A stretch of DNA of 64,000 nucleotides. It comes from UBA4246 sp045113695. GTDB taxonomy: Bacteria > Bacillota > Clostridia > Christensenellales > Aristaeellaceae. The notes below the pieces were generated by a model, which did no database searches, had not been told where the DNA came from, and was given only the letters and a program-made list of their open reading frames with translations. The stretch is taken from the NCBI GenBank assembly GCA_045113695.1, contig JBGUJG010000102.1, forward strand, positions 86,168 to 150,167, read 5' to 3'. Positions 28,085 through 36,400 of this stretch are shown here, in pieces. The position numbers were made by a program, and so were the translations under genes. Each line of letters begins with the position of its first letter. Position 1 is the stretch's first letter.

Positions 28085-29059
28085 TTATTCAAGATACATG
28101 ATTTCGCCCATCGCCAGCACTTCTTCCGACAGGACGATGCCGAGGGCCTCCATCGTCGTTTTGTTGACGGACACGATGTTGGCGGGCACGACCTCCGCGG
28201 GGATCTCCGCCACCGGCGTGCCGGAGAGCACCTTGGCGGCGATCGCGGCCGTCTGTTTGCCGATGGCGACGTCGCTCATGGCCAGGGTCGCCAGGCATCC
28301 GGATTTGACGGTGGTCGCCGAGCAGCAGTAGGTCGGGATGCCTTCCTCGGTGCACAGCTCCGCCAGGACGTCGACGGCGGCCTGCACGACGGAATCGTTG
28401 GCGACAAACACGCAGTCGACCCCCTTGTCGATCAGCACCTGAGTGGCGGTCTGCACTTCGGAGGAGTTCGACACCGTCACTTCCTCAAAGGCGATCCCGG
28501 TTTCGTTCAGATAGGCCTTGGCGCTGTTCATCGCGTTGACGGCGTTGACCTCGCTGGTGCAGTAGATCAGGCCGACCTTCGATACGTTCGGGGTGATTTT
28601 GAAGCCCAGGCCCAGGATATCCCCGGAGGGAATGGCGTTGGATGTGCCGGTGGAATTCATATCCGGCGTATCCAGGGCGCTCATGACGCCGGCGGCCACC
28701 GGAGCGGCCACGGAGCAGAAGACGTTCGGCGTTTCGGATTCCAGGGCCACAAAGGCCTGGGTCGCCGGGGTCGCGATGGTGATTACCAGGTCGTAGGTCC
28801 CGTCGTCCATGCCCTGGCAGATGGTGTTCAGGTTGGTGGCGTCGCCCTGAGCGTTCCGGTAGTCAACGGTCAGGTTTTCGTTTTCTTTGTAGCCCAGCCC
28901 GGCAAGGCCTTCCAGGATACCCTGTTTCATGTCCATGAACGCGCCGTTTTCGATCATCAGCACCAGGCCGATCTTATAGGTCTTTGCGCTTTCGGCCAGG
29001 CCGGTCAGGCAGGAAAGAGCCAGCATCAGGGTCAGAACCGCGGCAATCAGCTTTTTCAT
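28085..29059 (-). CDS. ABC substrate-binding protein (TrpX-like)
   Basis: A 324-residue exported binding protein of the ABC_sub_bind (PF04392-like) type. It has a signal peptide (MKKLIAAVLTLMLALSCLTG) and two Rossmann-like lobes, with KIGLVLMIENGAFMDMKQG at the start and KVGLIYCTSEVNAV at the second lobe. A Cys in LSC could be lipidated, but the lipobox is poor. The ribosome site is AGGAGG. The ligand is not readable from the protein; the family includes tryptophan and tyrosine systems. It lies 480 bp after a Trp-type T-box gene, with a dispersed repeat between. Confidence 0.8.
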   Translation of the reverse strand: MKKLIAAVLTLMLALSCLTGLAESAKTYKIGLVLMIENGAFMDMKQGILEGLAGLGYKENENLTVDYRNAQGDATNLNTICQGMDDGTYDLVITIATPATQAFVALESETPNVFCSVAAPVAAGVMSALDTPDMNSTGTSNAIPSGDILGLGFKITPNVSKVGLIYCTSEVNAVNAMNSAKAYLNETGIAFEEVTVSNSSEVQTATQVLIDKGVDCVFVANDSVVQAAVDVLAELCTEEGIPTYCCSATTVKSGCLATLAMSDVAIGKQTAAIAAKVLSGTPVAEIPAEVVPANIVSVNKTTMEALGIVLSEEVLAMGEIMYLE

Positions 29060-29119
29060 GGGGATACCTCCTGTTTTATCGTTTCATGATGGAATGGGGA
29101 TATTCTCTATCTGTTTCAA

Positions 29120-29139
29120 CCGCCTGTCCGGACAGGCGG
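29120..29139. promoter_or_regulatory. 20-bp perfect palindrome before the binding-protein gene
   Basis: CCGCCTGTCCGGACAGGCGG, about 60 bp before the start codon of the binding-protein gene. It could be a regulator site or a hairpin in the leader. Confidence 0.4.
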
Positions 29140-29225
29140 AGGAAAACCGGTGGAGCTGGCATGTTGCAGAATGAAGACTGCACCATCCTGATCTTATGAT
29201 AACAGAATTACTTGGAAATCTAAAA

Positions 29226-29520
29226 GCTCCGGGTGGTTTGGAGGGGCCGCAGCCCCTCCATGTGTAATCCGCAGCAGCGACATGTGCGGTGCGAGGATGA
29301 ATTTTTGCGGAGCAGGAATAACTTCTGGGTAAAGAAAACAACTCAACTCCTGCGGAACAAAAATTCTTTCCTTGCGCCTTTGCCGCCCGGGGTTCGCAGC
29401 GCCCGGAAAACAGCACAGTGTGCTGTTTTCAGCGAGAACGGACCGGCAGGCCCTGGATTCCCGCAGGGACGAGAGGCAAAGGCGAGGGGGTTCCCGATAG
29501 GGGGATACATCCCCCTATCG
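29226..29520 (+). repeat. Dispersed ~300-bp repeat, copy A
   Basis: Closely matches the reverse complement of 53830-54175. Shared blocks are the GGAGGGGC hairpin (29239-29260), a block over 29265-29322, GCGCCTTTGCCGCCCGGGGT (29376-29395), TTTTCAGCGAGAACGG and GGCAAAGGCGAGGGGG. It ends in a strong hairpin of G and C runs (GATAGGGGG...CCCCCTATC). The middle is variable. No protein is encoded. Confidence 0.8.
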
Positions 29521-29538
29521 GGGGCTGTGTAGCAGCCT

Positions 29539-29829
29539 CTACTCGCAGTCAAAGGAAGCGATGGCTTCCACAAAGGGGTTGTACCTTTGCCCGATCCCGG
29601 CGTGCAGGGGATGGCGCAGATACTTCTGAAGGGAATCCTGATCCCTGAGCGTCATCTCGATCATGACCGTCATGTTCTGCGGACGGTCCACAACATTCCG
29701 CCGGACGGACACGGAAAGGACATCCTCTGGCAGCGCTTCCCGGAGCTTTTCGAACGTCTCCCGGTAATCCCGCTCCGCCTGTTCGTCAAACACGCCGGGT
29801 TTTAGTCGCATCAGTACGTAGTGTTTCAT
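29539..29829 (-). CDS. Dabb-domain (A/B barrel) protein
   Basis: A 96-residue protein of the stress-responsive dimeric alpha-beta barrel family (MKHYVLMRLKPGVFDEQAER..., HPLHAGIGQRYNPFVEAIASFDC). Members form small barrels; some are enzymes, but most bacterial ones have no known role. The ATG at 29829 follows GGAGGATCG; the longer frame runs back into the T-box RNA and is false. Control by a Trp-type T-box is striking and suggests a link to tryptophan supply or metabolism. Confidence 0.8.
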   Translation of the reverse strand: MKHYVLMRLKPGVFDEQAERDYRETFEKLREALPEDVLSVSVRRNVVDRPQNMTVMIEMTLRDQDSLQKYLRHPLHAGIGQRYNPFVEAIASFDCE

Positions 29830-29849
29830 AACGATCCTCCGGAATAAAT

Positions 29850-30140
29850 AAAAAACAGCCCTGTCCTTTTCAAAGGACAGGGCTGGAATCATCAGCCTTG
29901 CGGTGCCACCTTTGTTGACCTTCCCGCCTTTCAGCGGAAACGTCCGTCTCGTCAGGGATGCCATCACATCCCCCGCCCTTAACGCGGGCATACGGTCCGG
30001 ATACTCAGGCTTCGCCCTTTCCCCTTTCCCTTTGTGGTCCATTTGCCGGGCCGCTTTCTGCCGGGTTTCCAGCACCCCCGGCTCTCTGTGAGCGCGCTCC
30101 GCGGTTTGATCTCCACTTCAGCGGTTTCGTATGAAGTTGG
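29850..30140 (-). promoter_or_regulatory. T-box riboswitch, specifier probably UGG (Trp)
   Basis: On the minus strand: a promoter (TTGACG at 30168-30173, TAGAAT at 30145-30150, 17-bp spacer), an AGAGAG segment and distal stem (CCGGG...CCCGG), the conserved T-box core AAAGGTGGCACCGCAAGG (29897-29914), and a terminator stem (29856-29885) followed by six U. Lining up the distal loop with known leaders puts the specifier at UGG, followed by the usual A (GCAAAUGGACC). Uncharged tRNA-Trp would favour the antiterminator and allow the Dabb gene to be read. Confidence 0.85.
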
Positions 30141-30230
30141 CTTTATTCTACCCGACAGCCGGCCGCCCGTCAAGGGGCTTTTTGTTTTTTGGGTGTATTT
30201 TGCCCCGATTGACCCGGCCGGCCGGAATCG

Positions 30231-31670
30231 TCAGTACGCTTTGGCGAAGTACATGACTTTGTTCGCCTTTTTGCCGCAGCAGACGCAGGTCTCGCCCACA
30301 GGGGTCTGGTCGAAGGGCATGTTGCGGGAGGTGGCGCTGAAGCTCTCCTTGATCTGGTCCTCGCAAGCCCGGTCGCCGCACCACATGGCTTTGGCGTAGC
30401 CGCCGTTCACCTGCTCGCCCAGTTCGTCCATATTGGATACGACCCTGGTGTGGGCCTGGCGGAATTCGTCAGCGATTTTGAACATGTTGGCGGTAATGTC
30501 GTCCATCATTCTGACCAGGGCCTCGCCCAGTCCTTCCAGGGGCAGGGAAGTCTTTTCAAAGGTGTCGCGCCGCACGATCATGGCCGCGCCCTTTTCGATG
30601 TCGCGGGGACCGATTTCCACGCGGACGGGCACACCCTTGAGCTCCCACTCGTTGAACTTGAAACCGGGAGAAACGTTGTCGCGGTCGTCCAGCTTGACGC
30701 GCAGGCCGGCGGCCTTCAGGGAATCGGCCACTTCCTCGCACTTTTCAAGCACGCCGCCCTTATGGGCAGCCACGGGCACCAGCACCACCTGGTAGGGGGC
30801 TACGGCGGGCGGGAGCTTCAGGCCCCGCTCGTCGCCGTGGGTCATGATGATGGCGCCGATCAGGCGGGTAGATACGCCCCAGCTGGTCTCATGGCAGTAT
30901 TCGAGCCTGCCTTCCTTGCTCAGGTACTGGACGTTGTAGGGCACGGAGAAGTTGGTGCCGAAATTGTGGGACGTACCTGCCTGCAGGGCTTTGCCGTCCT
31001 GCATCATGGCCTCGATGGAATAGGTAGCCCGGGCGCCGGCAAACTTTTCCTTTTCGGACTTCTGGCCGCAGAATACGGGCATCGCCAGCTCCTGTTCGGC
31101 AAAGTCGCGGTACACATAGAGCATCTGCATGGTTTCCTGCTCCGCTTCCTCGGCCGTGGCGTGGACGGTGTGGCCTTCCTGCCACCAGAACTCCGCCGTG
31201 CGCAGGAAGGGACGGGTGGTCTTTTCCCAGCGCATGACGGAGCACCACTGGTTGTATTTGAGGGGCAGATCACGCCAGGACTCGACCCATTTGGAGAACA
31301 TCGTGCAGAAAATGGTTTCGCTGGTGGGGCGCACCGCCAGGCGCTCCTGCAGCTTTTCGGTGCCGCCCTGGGTGACCCAGGCCACTTCGGGGGCGAAGCC
31401 CTCCACGTGCTCGGCCTCTTTGAGCAGCAGGCTTTCCGGGATCAGCATGGGCATGGCCACGTTTTCATGGCCGGTTTCCTTGAACCGCCTGTCCAGCCCA
31501 TCGTGAATCAGCTCCCAGATGCGGTTGCCGTAGGGCTTCATCGCCATACAGCCGCGGACGGGGGTATAGTCCATCAGATCCGCCATGGTGACCACGTCGG
31601 TATACCACTGGGAAAAATCCTTGTCCCGGGGAGTGATGTGGGTAACGAACTCCTGCTTTTTGTCTGCCAT
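30231..31670 (-). CDS. proS: Prolyl-tRNA synthetase (archaeal/eukaryotic-type)
   Basis: A 479-residue class II synthetase that charges tRNA-Pro. Motif 2 is visible in FLRTAEFWWQEGHT and the Pro pocket region in RPTSETIF. The short form without the editing insert, plus the C-terminal zinc-type segment ending CVCCGKKANKVMYFAKAY, marks the ProS type 3 group. The ATG at 31670 follows AAAGGAGCAGG; 13 extra codons upstream belong to the T-box terminator. Transcription is controlled by a T-box just before it. Confidence 0.95.
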   Translation of the reverse strand: MADKKQEFVTHITPRDKDFSQWYTDVVTMADLMDYTPVRGCMAMKPYGNRIWELIHDGLDRRFKETGHENVAMPMLIPESLLLKEAEHVEGFAPEVAWVTQGGTEKLQERLAVRPTSETIFCTMFSKWVESWRDLPLKYNQWCSVMRWEKTTRPFLRTAEFWWQEGHTVHATAEEAEQETMQMLYVYRDFAEQELAMPVFCGQKSEKEKFAGARATYSIEAMMQDGKALQAGTSHNFGTNFSVPYNVQYLSKEGRLEYCHETSWGVSTRLIGAIIMTHGDERGLKLPPAVAPYQVVLVPVAAHKGGVLEKCEEVADSLKAAGLRVKLDDRDNVSPGFKFNEWELKGVPVRVEIGPRDIEKGAAMIVRRDTFEKTSLPLEGLGEALVRMMDDITANMFKIADEFRQAHTRVVSNMDELGEQVNGGYAKAMWCGDRACEDQIKESFSATSRNMPFDQTPVGETCVCCGKKANKVMYFAKAY

Positions 31671-31694
31671 TTTTCCTGCTCCTTTGTCAAATAA

Positions 31695-31928
31695 AATAGC
31701 CCCTGCCATGTTTGCAGGGACGAAGCGCGCTTCGCGGTACCACCTTGCTTGACGGCCGCCGTACAGCCGTCCACTTTCCTGCCCGATAACGGAGGCTTCC
31801 GGCGGCGGATCAGGCCGCTGATTCAGCGGGGAATGGGTGCGAAGGCCGTTAACGCGCTTTCAGCCTGGGCGCGTCTCTCTGTGCCGGGCAGCCGCCGCGG
31901 GTTCCCTGGGGTTTTCGGAAAAACCTAT
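31695..31928 (-). promoter_or_regulatory. T-box riboswitch of proS, specifier probably CCC (Pro)
   Basis: On the minus strand: an AGAGAG segment with a distal stem (ACGCGC...GCGCGT), a candidate specifier CCC followed by A, the T-box core AAGGTGGTACCGCG (31733-31746), and a terminator stem CCCTGC/GCAGGG (31701-31719) followed by a U-rich tail. It responds to uncharged tRNA-Pro. Confidence 0.9.
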
Positions 31929-31931
31929 TGC

Positions 31932-31960
31932 ATTATACAGAATTCCGGCCTGTTTGGCAA
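31932..31960 (-). promoter_or_regulatory. Promoter of the proS T-box transcript
   Basis: On the minus strand TTGCCA (31955-31960) and perfect TATAAT (31932-31937) with 17-bp spacing. Confidence 0.85.
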
Positions 31961-31969
31961 GCGGAAAAT

Positions 31970-33439
31970 TCATTTCAGATGATGCGCCTCCACAGAAACC
32001 TGGATCGGGGCATCCGCTTCAAAGGTGATGCCGGCCGCGGAAAGGGGCGTCGGGATCACGGAGGTCACGGCCCGCTCGCCCCGGCCGATGAACAGTTCGG
32101 CGCTCTCCTTGTCCAGCAGCAGGCGCAGCCGGAGTTCCCCATCCTTCGCCTCGGCGCGGACGCGGCGGGTATGGGCGATATCCCGGCGGGAACCGCCGCG
32201 GCCGCGGTCGAACACCAGCTCGCCCCGGGCCAGTTCGCAGCGGATCAGGATAAAATGGTTCTCATCCTTCGCCACCCGCATGTCAAACCGCCTGCAGGCC
32301 GTATCCCGGGTATGGAGGGTCACGGAAAGGTCCATCATCCTGCCCTGCACGCCGGGCAGGGACATTTCCTCCCGGACGGTGACCCGGCTGTGCCGGATGC
32401 CGTCCTGCCAGAGCCCTTCGATTTCCCGCACAGGCTGCTGCAGGAGCCGTCCGTTTTCCACGGACAGCTCCCTGGGCACGCTCATCTGAGCATACCAGGG
32501 ATGGCGGCGCGGGGCTCCCTTGCAGGTCTCCCAGTTATCCATCCAGCCGATCATGATCCGCCGTCCGTCCGGCGCAAGGGTCGTCTGCGGGGCGTAGAAG
32601 TTGAGCCCGAGGTCCACCGGCTGAATGTTTTCCCGGGTGAAGACATGCTCTTTTTGATCATAGCTGCCCAGGATGGCCACAGTGCCGTAGCCCGCGTGGA
32701 ACTCTTCCCGGGCGTACATCTCCTGGGGGCTGACCAGGAGGACCTGCTTCCCGTCCAGGGGAAAGAAGTCCGGGCACTCCCACATCTGTCCGTACTGATC
32801 GCAGCTGGCGTCCAGCTCGGTGATAAAACGCCAGTCCAGCCCGTCCGCGCTTTCCAGCAGCAGGATGGCGCCCTGCCGCTCCCCGTGCCGGTTGGCGACG
32901 GCCATATAATACAATCCGTCTTCCCGCCAGACTTTGGGGTCACGGAAGTCGAATTCGCTGTACCCTTCCGGCAGGTGGGCATGGCGGACCACCGGGTTCA
33001 GGAGGGATTTTTCAAAGTCCGTTCCATCCCCGAAGGCGACGCACTGGGCCTGGGTTTCCCGGCGGAAGGTGCCGGCGGGCTGTACGCCGGTGTATGCCAG
33101 CATCAGCCGCCCGTCCGGCGTTTCCACCGCGCTGCCGGAAAAGCAGCCGCCGGCGTCCGCCGCGGTATCCGGCGCCAGGGCGCAGGGCATATAGGTCCAC
33201 CGGAGGAGGTCTTCGCTCACGGCGTGGCCCCAGTGCATCGGCCCCCAATGCTGGGAAAAGGGATGATACTGGTAGAACAGGTGATACTGACCCTTATACC
33301 AGCACAAGCCGTTGGGGTCGTTCATCCAGCCTGCCAGCGGGGTCAGGTGAAACAGGGGCCGTTCTTCAGCCGCCGGCTTCATGGCCTGCTCCCGCTCAAA
33401 ATCTCTGACCCTTTTCAGGGGCATTGGATCAATATGCAT
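31970..33439 (-). CDS. scrB: Sucrose-6-phosphate hydrolase / invertase (GH32)
   Basis: A 489-residue glycosidase cutting sucrose, sucrose 6-phosphate or fructans. GH32 motifs are clear: WMNDPNG near residue 40 (Asp nucleophile), FSGS, FRDPKVW (transition-state Asp) and WECPD (Glu acid/base). The C-terminal beta-sandwich follows. No signal peptide, so it acts in the cytosol. The ATG at 33439 follows GGGAGGGTG. It is divergent from a fructokinase-like gene, a usual sucrose-use pair. No PTS gene is in the window, so the entering form of the sugar is open. Confidence 0.88.
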   Translation of the reverse strand: MHIDPMPLKRVRDFEREQAMKPAAEERPLFHLTPLAGWMNDPNGLCWYKGQYHLFYQYHPFSQHWGPMHWGHAVSEDLLRWTYMPCALAPDTAADAGGCFSGSAVETPDGRLMLAYTGVQPAGTFRRETQAQCVAFGDGTDFEKSLLNPVVRHAHLPEGYSEFDFRDPKVWREDGLYYMAVANRHGERQGAILLLESADGLDWRFITELDASCDQYGQMWECPDFFPLDGKQVLLVSPQEMYAREEFHAGYGTVAILGSYDQKEHVFTRENIQPVDLGLNFYAPQTTLAPDGRRIMIGWMDNWETCKGAPRRHPWYAQMSVPRELSVENGRLLQQPVREIEGLWQDGIRHSRVTVREEMSLPGVQGRMMDLSVTLHTRDTACRRFDMRVAKDENHFILIRCELARGELVFDRGRGGSRRDIAHTRRVRAEAKDGELRLRLLLDKESAELFIGRGERAVTSVIPTPLSAAGITFEADAPIQVSVEAHHLK

Positions 33440-33541
33440 GAGGCACCCTCCCGTGTCACGGACCGCACAAAGCCGGGGCCGGAAAAAACCAGCTCCCGGC
33501 AATCAGAATGAACCCATTCGGCACAGCGATTGTCTGCCCAT

Positions 33542-33571
33542 AAAATATCACGTTCCTCGCTGTGCTGTCAA
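33542..33571 (-). promoter_or_regulatory. Promoter of the GH32 gene
   Basis: On the minus strand TTGACA (33566-33571) and TATTTT (33542-33547), 18-bp spacer. Confidence 0.65.
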
Positions 33572-33637
33572 CCATTCTGACGGTCTTCCCGGAAAGCGGC
33601 CAGCCAAGAAATAAAACAGTTCTCCGTTCCGTATGCC

Positions 33638-33666
33638 TTGACCTATGTTCGGGAAAATGATATCAT
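33638..33666 (+). promoter_or_regulatory. Promoter of the fructokinase gene
   Basis: TTGACC (33638-33643) and TATCAT (33661-33666), 17-bp spacer, 30 bp before the start codon. Confidence 0.75.
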
Positions 33667-33696
33667 CATGTCATAAAAAACAAAGGAGAAAAAGCC

Positions 33697-34647
33697 ATGT
33701 CTGATGTTGTCGCCCTGGGCGAACTGCTGATCGATTTCGCCCCGCAGTCCGTAAACGAAGCGGGCTATCCCGTCCTTTCCGCCAACCCGGGGGGCGCGCC
33801 GGGCAACTTTCTGGCGGCGCTGACCCAATACGGCTGCGCCGCCGCCATGATCGGCAAGGTCGGGGACGATTCCTTCGGCCGCCTGCTGATCCAGACGCTG
33901 GCAGACGCCGGCATCGGCACGCAGGGCGTGATCGCCGACCCTTCCGTCTTCACCACTCTGGCCTTCGTCTCCCTGGACGAAAACGGCAACCGGGACTTCA
34001 GCTTCGCCCGGAAGCCCGGGGCGGATACCTGCCTGAAGCCGGATGAGATCAGCGAAAGTCTGATCGCGGACGCGAGGGTCTTTCACTTCGGCACCCTGTC
34101 CCTGACGGACGAACCCGCCGCTTCCGCGACGAAGCGGGCCGTTGAGCTGGCCAAACGGCACGGCCTGCTGATCAGCCTGGACCCGAACCTGCGCAAGCCC
34201 CTCTGGAAAAAAGAGGAGGACGCCAGAGCCGCCATCGAATGGAGCCTGCGCCGGGCGGACATCGTCAAGATCAGCGACGAGGAAATTGCCTGGCTTTGGG
34301 GCCTCACCCCGGAAGAAGGGGCGGACAGGCTGCTCCGCGAATACGGCGTTTCCCTGGTCTACGCCACCCTCGGTCCTAAGGGCTGCCATGCCGCGACAAA
34401 GAACGTCCGCATCACCGTTCAGAGCCCCGCCGGCATCCATGTGGTGGACACCACCGGCGCGGGGGACATTTTCGGCGGCAGCGCGATGAGCCAATTCCTG
34501 AAATACAACAAGACCCCCGCCGGACTGACGGAGGCCGAGCTTACTCAGATCGTCCGTTTCGCCTGCTGCGCCGCCAGCCTTTCCACCCAGAAGCACGGCG
34601 GCATCACCTCCGTGCCGGACGAGGCCGCAGTTTTGGCCCTGCTCTGA
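33697..34647 (+). CDS. scrK: Fructokinase (PfkB family)
   Basis: A 316-residue ribokinase-fold sugar kinase. The N-terminal motif GGAPGNFLAALTQYG and the C-terminal DTTGAGDIFGGS (catalytic Asp, anion hole) define the PfkB family; the start MSDVVALGELLIDFAP is typical of fructokinases. It would phosphorylate the fructose freed by the divergent GH32 enzyme. AAAGGAGAAAAAGCC precedes the ATG. Another sugar specificity cannot be excluded from sequence alone. Confidence 0.88.
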   Translation: MSDVVALGELLIDFAPQSVNEAGYPVLSANPGGAPGNFLAALTQYGCAAAMIGKVGDDSFGRLLIQTLADAGIGTQGVIADPSVFTTLAFVSLDENGNRDFSFARKPGADTCLKPDEISESLIADARVFHFGTLSLTDEPAASATKRAVELAKRHGLLISLDPNLRKPLWKKEEDARAAIEWSLRRADIVKISDEEIAWLWGLTPEEGADRLLREYGVSLVYATLGPKGCHAATKNVRITVQSPAGIHVVDTTGAGDIFGGSAMSQFLKYNKTPAGLTEAELTQIVRFACCAASLSTQKHGGITSVPDEAAVLALL

Positions 34648-34715
34648 CACCGAACAGGCGGGAAGAAATCCTGCGGAACCGGACAGGCAGAACCTGACCC
34701 TTCCTCGCTTTTTAT

Positions 34716-34764
34716 GCACTATACTGCAAACTTTTCGTTTTTTTGAAAAAGTTTGCAGTACAGT
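34716..34764 (+). terminator. Hairpin downstream of fructokinase
   Basis: CACTATACTGCAAACTTTT (34716-34734) pairs with 34746-34764, with one G-T pair. A second, overlapping inverted repeat GTTTGC-N8-GCAAAC lies at the right arm, so alternative folds are possible. Confidence 0.65.
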
Positions 34765-34800
34765 GCAAACTTTTTGACTTCCATGCCGGAAAAGCAAACA

Positions 34801-34840
34801 GAAGCAGCCTGCGCCGTCCGGGCAGGCTGCTTCCGTTTTA
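34801..34840. terminator. Terminator of enolase, bidirectional
   Basis: GAAGCAGCCTGC (34801-34812) pairs with GCAGGCTGCTTC (34822-34833), followed on the plus strand by CGTTTTAT and on the minus strand by TGTTTGCTTTT. Confidence 0.8.
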
Positions 34841-34846
34841 TGCTGT

Positions 34847-36148
34847 TTACCGCCTGACGTTGAACGCCTTCATACCGGGATACACGGCGCCGGCGCCCAG
34901 TTCTTCCTCGATGCGGAGGAGCTGGTTGTACTTGGCCACGCGCTCGGTGCGGGAGGGCGCGCCGGTCTTGATCTGGCAGGTGTTCAGGGCGACCGCCAGG
35001 TCGGCGATGGTGGTGTCCTCGGTCTCGCCGGAGCGGTGGGAGGTCACGGCGGTGTAGCCGGCCTTGTGGGCCATCTTGATGGCCTCCAGGGTCTCGGATA
35101 CGGAGCCGATCTGGTTCAGCTTGATCAGCACGGCGTTGGCGGCGCCCAGGGCAATGCCCTTGCCGAGGCGCTCGGTGTTGGTCACAAACAGGTCGTCGCC
35201 GACGAGCTGGACACGATCGCCCAGTTCCCTGGTCATCTTCTGCCAGCCTTCCCAGTCTTCCTCGTCCAGGCCGTCCTCGATGGAGATGATCGGGTACTTG
35301 TCCACCAGGCTCTTCCAGTGGGCGATCAGCTCATCGGAGGTGTAGCAGGTTCCGGCCTTGGGCAGTTTGTAGAAACCCTTGCCCTTTTCTTTATCCTTCC
35401 ATTCGGAAGAAGCGGCGTCCATGGCGAGCATGAAATCCCTGCCGGGCTCGTAGCCGGCCTTCCGGATGGCGTCCAGGATGGTCTCGATGGTCTCTTCGTC
35501 GGAAGAGAGGTTGGGGGCAAAGCCGCCCTCGTCGCCGACGGAGGTGGCCAGGCCTTTCGCCTTCAGGATGGAAGCCAGGGCGTGGAAGACTTCCGCACAC
35601 CAGCGGAGCGCTTCCCGGAAGGAAGGCGCGCCGACGGGCATGATCATGAATTCCTGTGTGTCGACGGTGTTGGCGGCGTGCGCGCCGCCGTTCAGAATGT
35701 TCATCATCGGGACGGGCAGGCGGTTGCCGCTGATGCCGCCCAGGAAGCGGTACAGCGGGATGTCCAGGCTGGCGGCCGCCGCGCGGGCGCAGGCGATGGA
35801 GACGGCCAGGATGGCGTTGGCACCCAGATTGCTCTTGTCCTTGGTGCCGTCCGCTTCGATCATCGCGGCGTCCACCGCGTAAATGTCGGTGGCGTCCATG
35901 CCGATCAGGGTGTTGTTGATAACGGTGTTGACGTTTTCGACCGCCTTCTGAACGCCCTTGCCCAGATACCGGGACCTGTCGCCGTCGCGCAGCTCGAGGG
36001 CTTCGAATTCGCCGGTGGAGGCGCCGCTGGGAGCCATGCCGCGGCCGACGGTGCCGTCCGTCAGGGTCACTTCCGCTTCAACGGTGGGGTTTCCGCGGGA
36101 GTCCAGGATCTCGCGGCCGATGACCTGTTCAATTTCCAGATAAACCAT
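34847..36148 (-). CDS. eno: Enolase
   Basis: A 433-residue glycolytic enzyme turning 2-phosphoglycerate into phosphoenolpyruvate. It has the N-terminal motif EILDSRGNPTVEAEV, the GASTGEFEALELRD loop, metal ligands in the SIEDGLDEEDW region, and the signature LIKLNQIGSVSETLEAI with the catalytic Lys in HRSGETEDT context. The second in-frame ATG (36148) is preferred: AAAGGA is about 8 bases upstream, while the ATG at 36157 directly abuts it. Confidence 0.97.
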   Translation of the reverse strand: MVYLEIEQVIGREILDSRGNPTVEAEVTLTDGTVGRGMAPSGASTGEFEALELRDGDRSRYLGKGVQKAVENVNTVINNTLIGMDATDIYAVDAAMIEADGTKDKSNLGANAILAVSIACARAAAASLDIPLYRFLGGISGNRLPVPMMNILNGGAHAANTVDTQEFMIMPVGAPSFREALRWCAEVFHALASILKAKGLATSVGDEGGFAPNLSSDEETIETILDAIRKAGYEPGRDFMLAMDAASSEWKDKEKGKGFYKLPKAGTCYTSDELIAHWKSLVDKYPIISIEDGLDEEDWEGWQKMTRELGDRVQLVGDDLFVTNTERLGKGIALGAANAVLIKLNQIGSVSETLEAIKMAHKAGYTAVTSHRSGETEDTTIADLAVALNTCQIKTGAPSRTERVAKYNQLLRIEEELGAGAVYPGMKAFNVRR

Positions 36149-36400
36149 GGGAATCATCCTTTCTCATATGCCGGGAACGATACTTTACATCGGGAAGAAC
36201 AGGCGTTTCCGCTCCGCTTCCTCATTGTAAATTATAGCATTCGGGGCTGTTTTGTCAAGGAAGGAAAAAGGGGAAAAGCGGCGCAGATCAGGACATTTAT
36301 GCAGAAAAACACCGCCCCTTATCAGCCTGCCCCCTGTTGCCTGCCGCCCGATTCCGCGTTATAATGGACTGGCAACGCAACCATCACGGGAGGAACCGAC

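Noticed and set aside
26807..29089. 760-codon plus-strand frame opposite the ABC transporter genes
   Set aside because: It runs through three well-supported minus-strand genes and their gap, with a Gly/Arg/Gln/His-rich composition typical of antisense GC-rich frames.
29830..30075. N-terminal extension of the Dabb protein
   Set aside because: These codons are the T-box core and terminator, and GGAGGATCG marks the ATG at 29829.
34716..34764. Transposon end inverted repeats
   Set aside because: The arms are close together with a T/A-rich loop and follow a stop codon, so a hairpin terminator is simpler.
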